Source: Acidobacteriaceae bacterium
Lineage (GTDB): Bacteria > Acidobacteriota > Terriglobia > Terriglobales > SbA1
Direction: 5' to 3'
DNA length: 14,635 nucleotides
Assembly: GCA_003136335.1 (NCBI GenBank)
Contig: PLEA01000633.1
Coordinates: 11,064-25,698 of the forward strand
Position 1 is the first letter of the stretch; each line of letters begins with the position of its first letter. Positions 13,723 through 14,635 of this stretch are shown piece by piece. The position numbers and the translations under genes were made by a program. The notes below the pieces were generated by a model that saw only the letters and a program-made list of their open reading frames with translations, was not told where the DNA came from and did not search any database.

Positions 13723-14635
13723 ATGGGTATCGCAGTTTCCCCACAGATTCATCCGCAAGTCGCGGAGTTCATCGACAAACCACGAAAAATGTTGATCAAC
13801 GGCAGGTGGTTGAATGCCGCCTCCGGAAAAAACTTTCCGACCTACAATCCCGCTACCGGTGAAGTGCTCGCTCAGGTCGCGGAAGGCGATCGCGAAGACA
13901 TCAATCAAGCTGTGAAGGCTGCTCGCAAGGCCTTTGACAATGGCCCGTGGCGCCGGATGACCGCATCCGAGCGCGGCCGCCTGATCTGGAAACTCGCCGA
14001 TCTGCTCGAACAGCATACCGAGGAGTTCGGCTACATCGAGAGCCTCGACAACGGCAAGCCCCTTACCATTGCCAAGGCCGCTGATGTCCCGCTCGCGGTG
14101 GATCTCTTCCGCTACATGGCGGGATGGGCGACCAAGATCGAAGGCAACACCATTCCCCTCTCGGTTCCATATACACCCGGCGCAAAGTATCTCGCCTATA
14201 CGCTGCGAGAGCCGGTCGGAGTTGTCGGCCAAATTATTCCGTGGAACTTCCCGCTGCTCATGGCAGCGTGGAAACTTGGTCCCGCATTGGCTACGGGCTG
14301 CACGGTCGTGTTGAAGCCCGCCGAGCAGACTCCGCTTTCGGCGCTGCGTCTCGGCGATCTGATCATGGAAGCCGGCTTCCCCGAAGGCGTGGTCAACATT
14401 GTCCCCGGTTATGGCGAGACGGCAGGGGCGGCGCTGGCCGCTCATCCCGAGGTCGACAAGATCGCCTTCACCGGATCCACCGAAGTCGGCAAGCTGATCG
14501 TCCATGCGGCCACCGGCAACCTCAAGAAAGTATCTTTGGAGTTGGGCGGCAAGTCTCCGAACGTCGTCTTTAAAGACGCCGATTTGGAGACCGCCATCCC
14601 CGGCTCCGCCAGCGCCATCTTCTTCAACCACGGCC
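13723..14635 (+). CDS. NAD(P)-dependent aldehyde dehydrogenase, ALDH1/2-like, 3'-truncated by the window
   Basis: An open frame from ATG 13723 runs off the window after 304 codons; family members are about 490-500 residues, so some 190 are missing. The start is secure: AAGGAGGT lies four bases upstream. Visible motifs are [13 protein letters not shown] (23-35), [14 protein letters not shown] with Asn175, [11 protein letters not shown] with Lys198 and Glu201, FTGSTEVG (249-256) and LELGGKSPN with general base Glu273. The sequence stops at FFNHG, immediately before the expected catalytic-cysteine loop, so that residue cannot be checked. Wording is closest to the ALDH1/2, phenylacetaldehyde and betaine aldehyde dehydrogenase group, whose members are tetrameric. 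It follows ALDH16 with a 115-base gap that has its own candidate promoter. Likely substrates in this setting are acetaldehyde from DeoC or a semialdehyde from beta-alanine; neither is shown by sequence. Confidence 0.93.
   Translation, partial: MGIAVSPQIHPQVAEFIDKPRKMLINGRWLNAASGKNFPTYNPATGEVLAQVAEGDREDINQAVKAARKAFDNGPWRRMTASERGRLIWKLADLLEQHTEEFGYIESLDNGKPLTIAKAADVPLAVDLFRYMAGWATKIEGNTIPLSVPYTPGAKYLAYTLREPVGVVGQIIPWNFPLLMAAWKLGPALATGCTVVLKPAEQTPLSALRLGDLIMEAGFPEGVVNIVPGYGETAGAALAAHPEVDKIAFTGSTEVGKLIVHAATGNLKKVSLELGGKSPNVVFKDADLETAIPGSASAIFFNHG

Noticed and set aside
13654..14631. 325-codon minus-strand frame opposite the last aldehyde dehydrogenase
   Set aside because: The plus strand here encodes a clear aldehyde dehydrogenase with a strong Shine-Dalgarno; the antisense product shows no recognisable domain.
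1..14635. CRISPR arrays, insertion sequences, tRNA genes, toxin-antitoxin or phage genes
   Set aside because: I saw no direct-repeat arrays, transposase motifs, terminal repeats or tRNA-like folds. Nearly all sequence is assigned to metabolic genes and the longest noncoding gap is 191 bases.

Overview
The window reads as a catabolic island for pyrimidine nucleosides and bases in a bacterium. No rRNA, tRNA or other phylogenetic marker is present. The moderately high GC, short intergenic gaps, Shine-Dalgarno sites and the flavour of the proteins suggest a soil or sediment bacterium. Acidobacteriota (Terriglobia-like) is my best guess, but it is an impression from memory, not a demonstration.

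Layout. (1) 1-2269, plus strand: the 3' part of a nitrilase-superfamily beta-ureidopropionase, followed by an NCS1 nucleobase/hydantoin permease. (2) 2279-3283, minus: an LLM-class flavin/F420-dependent oxidoreductase, divergent from (3) 3407-4804, plus: a dihydropyrimidinase with a complete metal centre. (4) 4812-5786, minus: an inosine-uridine-type nucleoside hydrolase, divergent from (5) 5881-6858, plus: a DMT-superfamily permease resembling ureide permeases. (6) 9949 down to 6891, minus: a tightly coupled operon of cytidine deaminase, thymidine/pyrimidine nucleoside phosphorylase and a NupC-type concentrative nucleoside transporter. (7) 10141-13607, plus: deoxyribose-phosphate aldolase of the long, animal-like type and a double-domain aldehyde dehydrogenase of the ALDH16 type. 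(8) 13723 to the window edge: a second, ordinary aldehyde dehydrogenase cut just before its catalytic cysteine.

How they fit. Nucleosides enter by the NupC protein. Cytidine deaminase converts (deoxy)cytidine to (deoxy)uridine. The phosphorylase or the hydrolase releases the base. Deoxyribose phosphate is split by DeoC to glyceraldehyde-3-phosphate and acetaldehyde, which the adjacent aldehyde dehydrogenases could oxidise. Free bases, also imported by the NCS1 permease, would go down the reductive route: dihydropyrimidinase opens dihydrouracil and beta-ureidopropionase releases beta-alanine, CO2 and ammonia. Not seen here are the first reductive step (dihydropyrimidine dehydrogenase PreTA), phosphopentomutase, a beta-alanine transaminase and any dedicated regulator.

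Most interesting points. The LLM-class oxidoreductase sits where a dihydropyrimidine dehydrogenase would be expected and could be an unrecognised first-step reductase. The nucleoside hydrolase has proline where the classical group has its catalytic histidine, and it is paired with an unusual ureide-permease-like transporter. ALDH16, whose physiological role is poorly known, is placed directly behind DeoC. A 17-bp inverted repeat lies over the deoC promoter/RBS region. The noncoding stretches are all under 200 bases, and no mobile elements, CRISPR arrays or RNA genes were seen.
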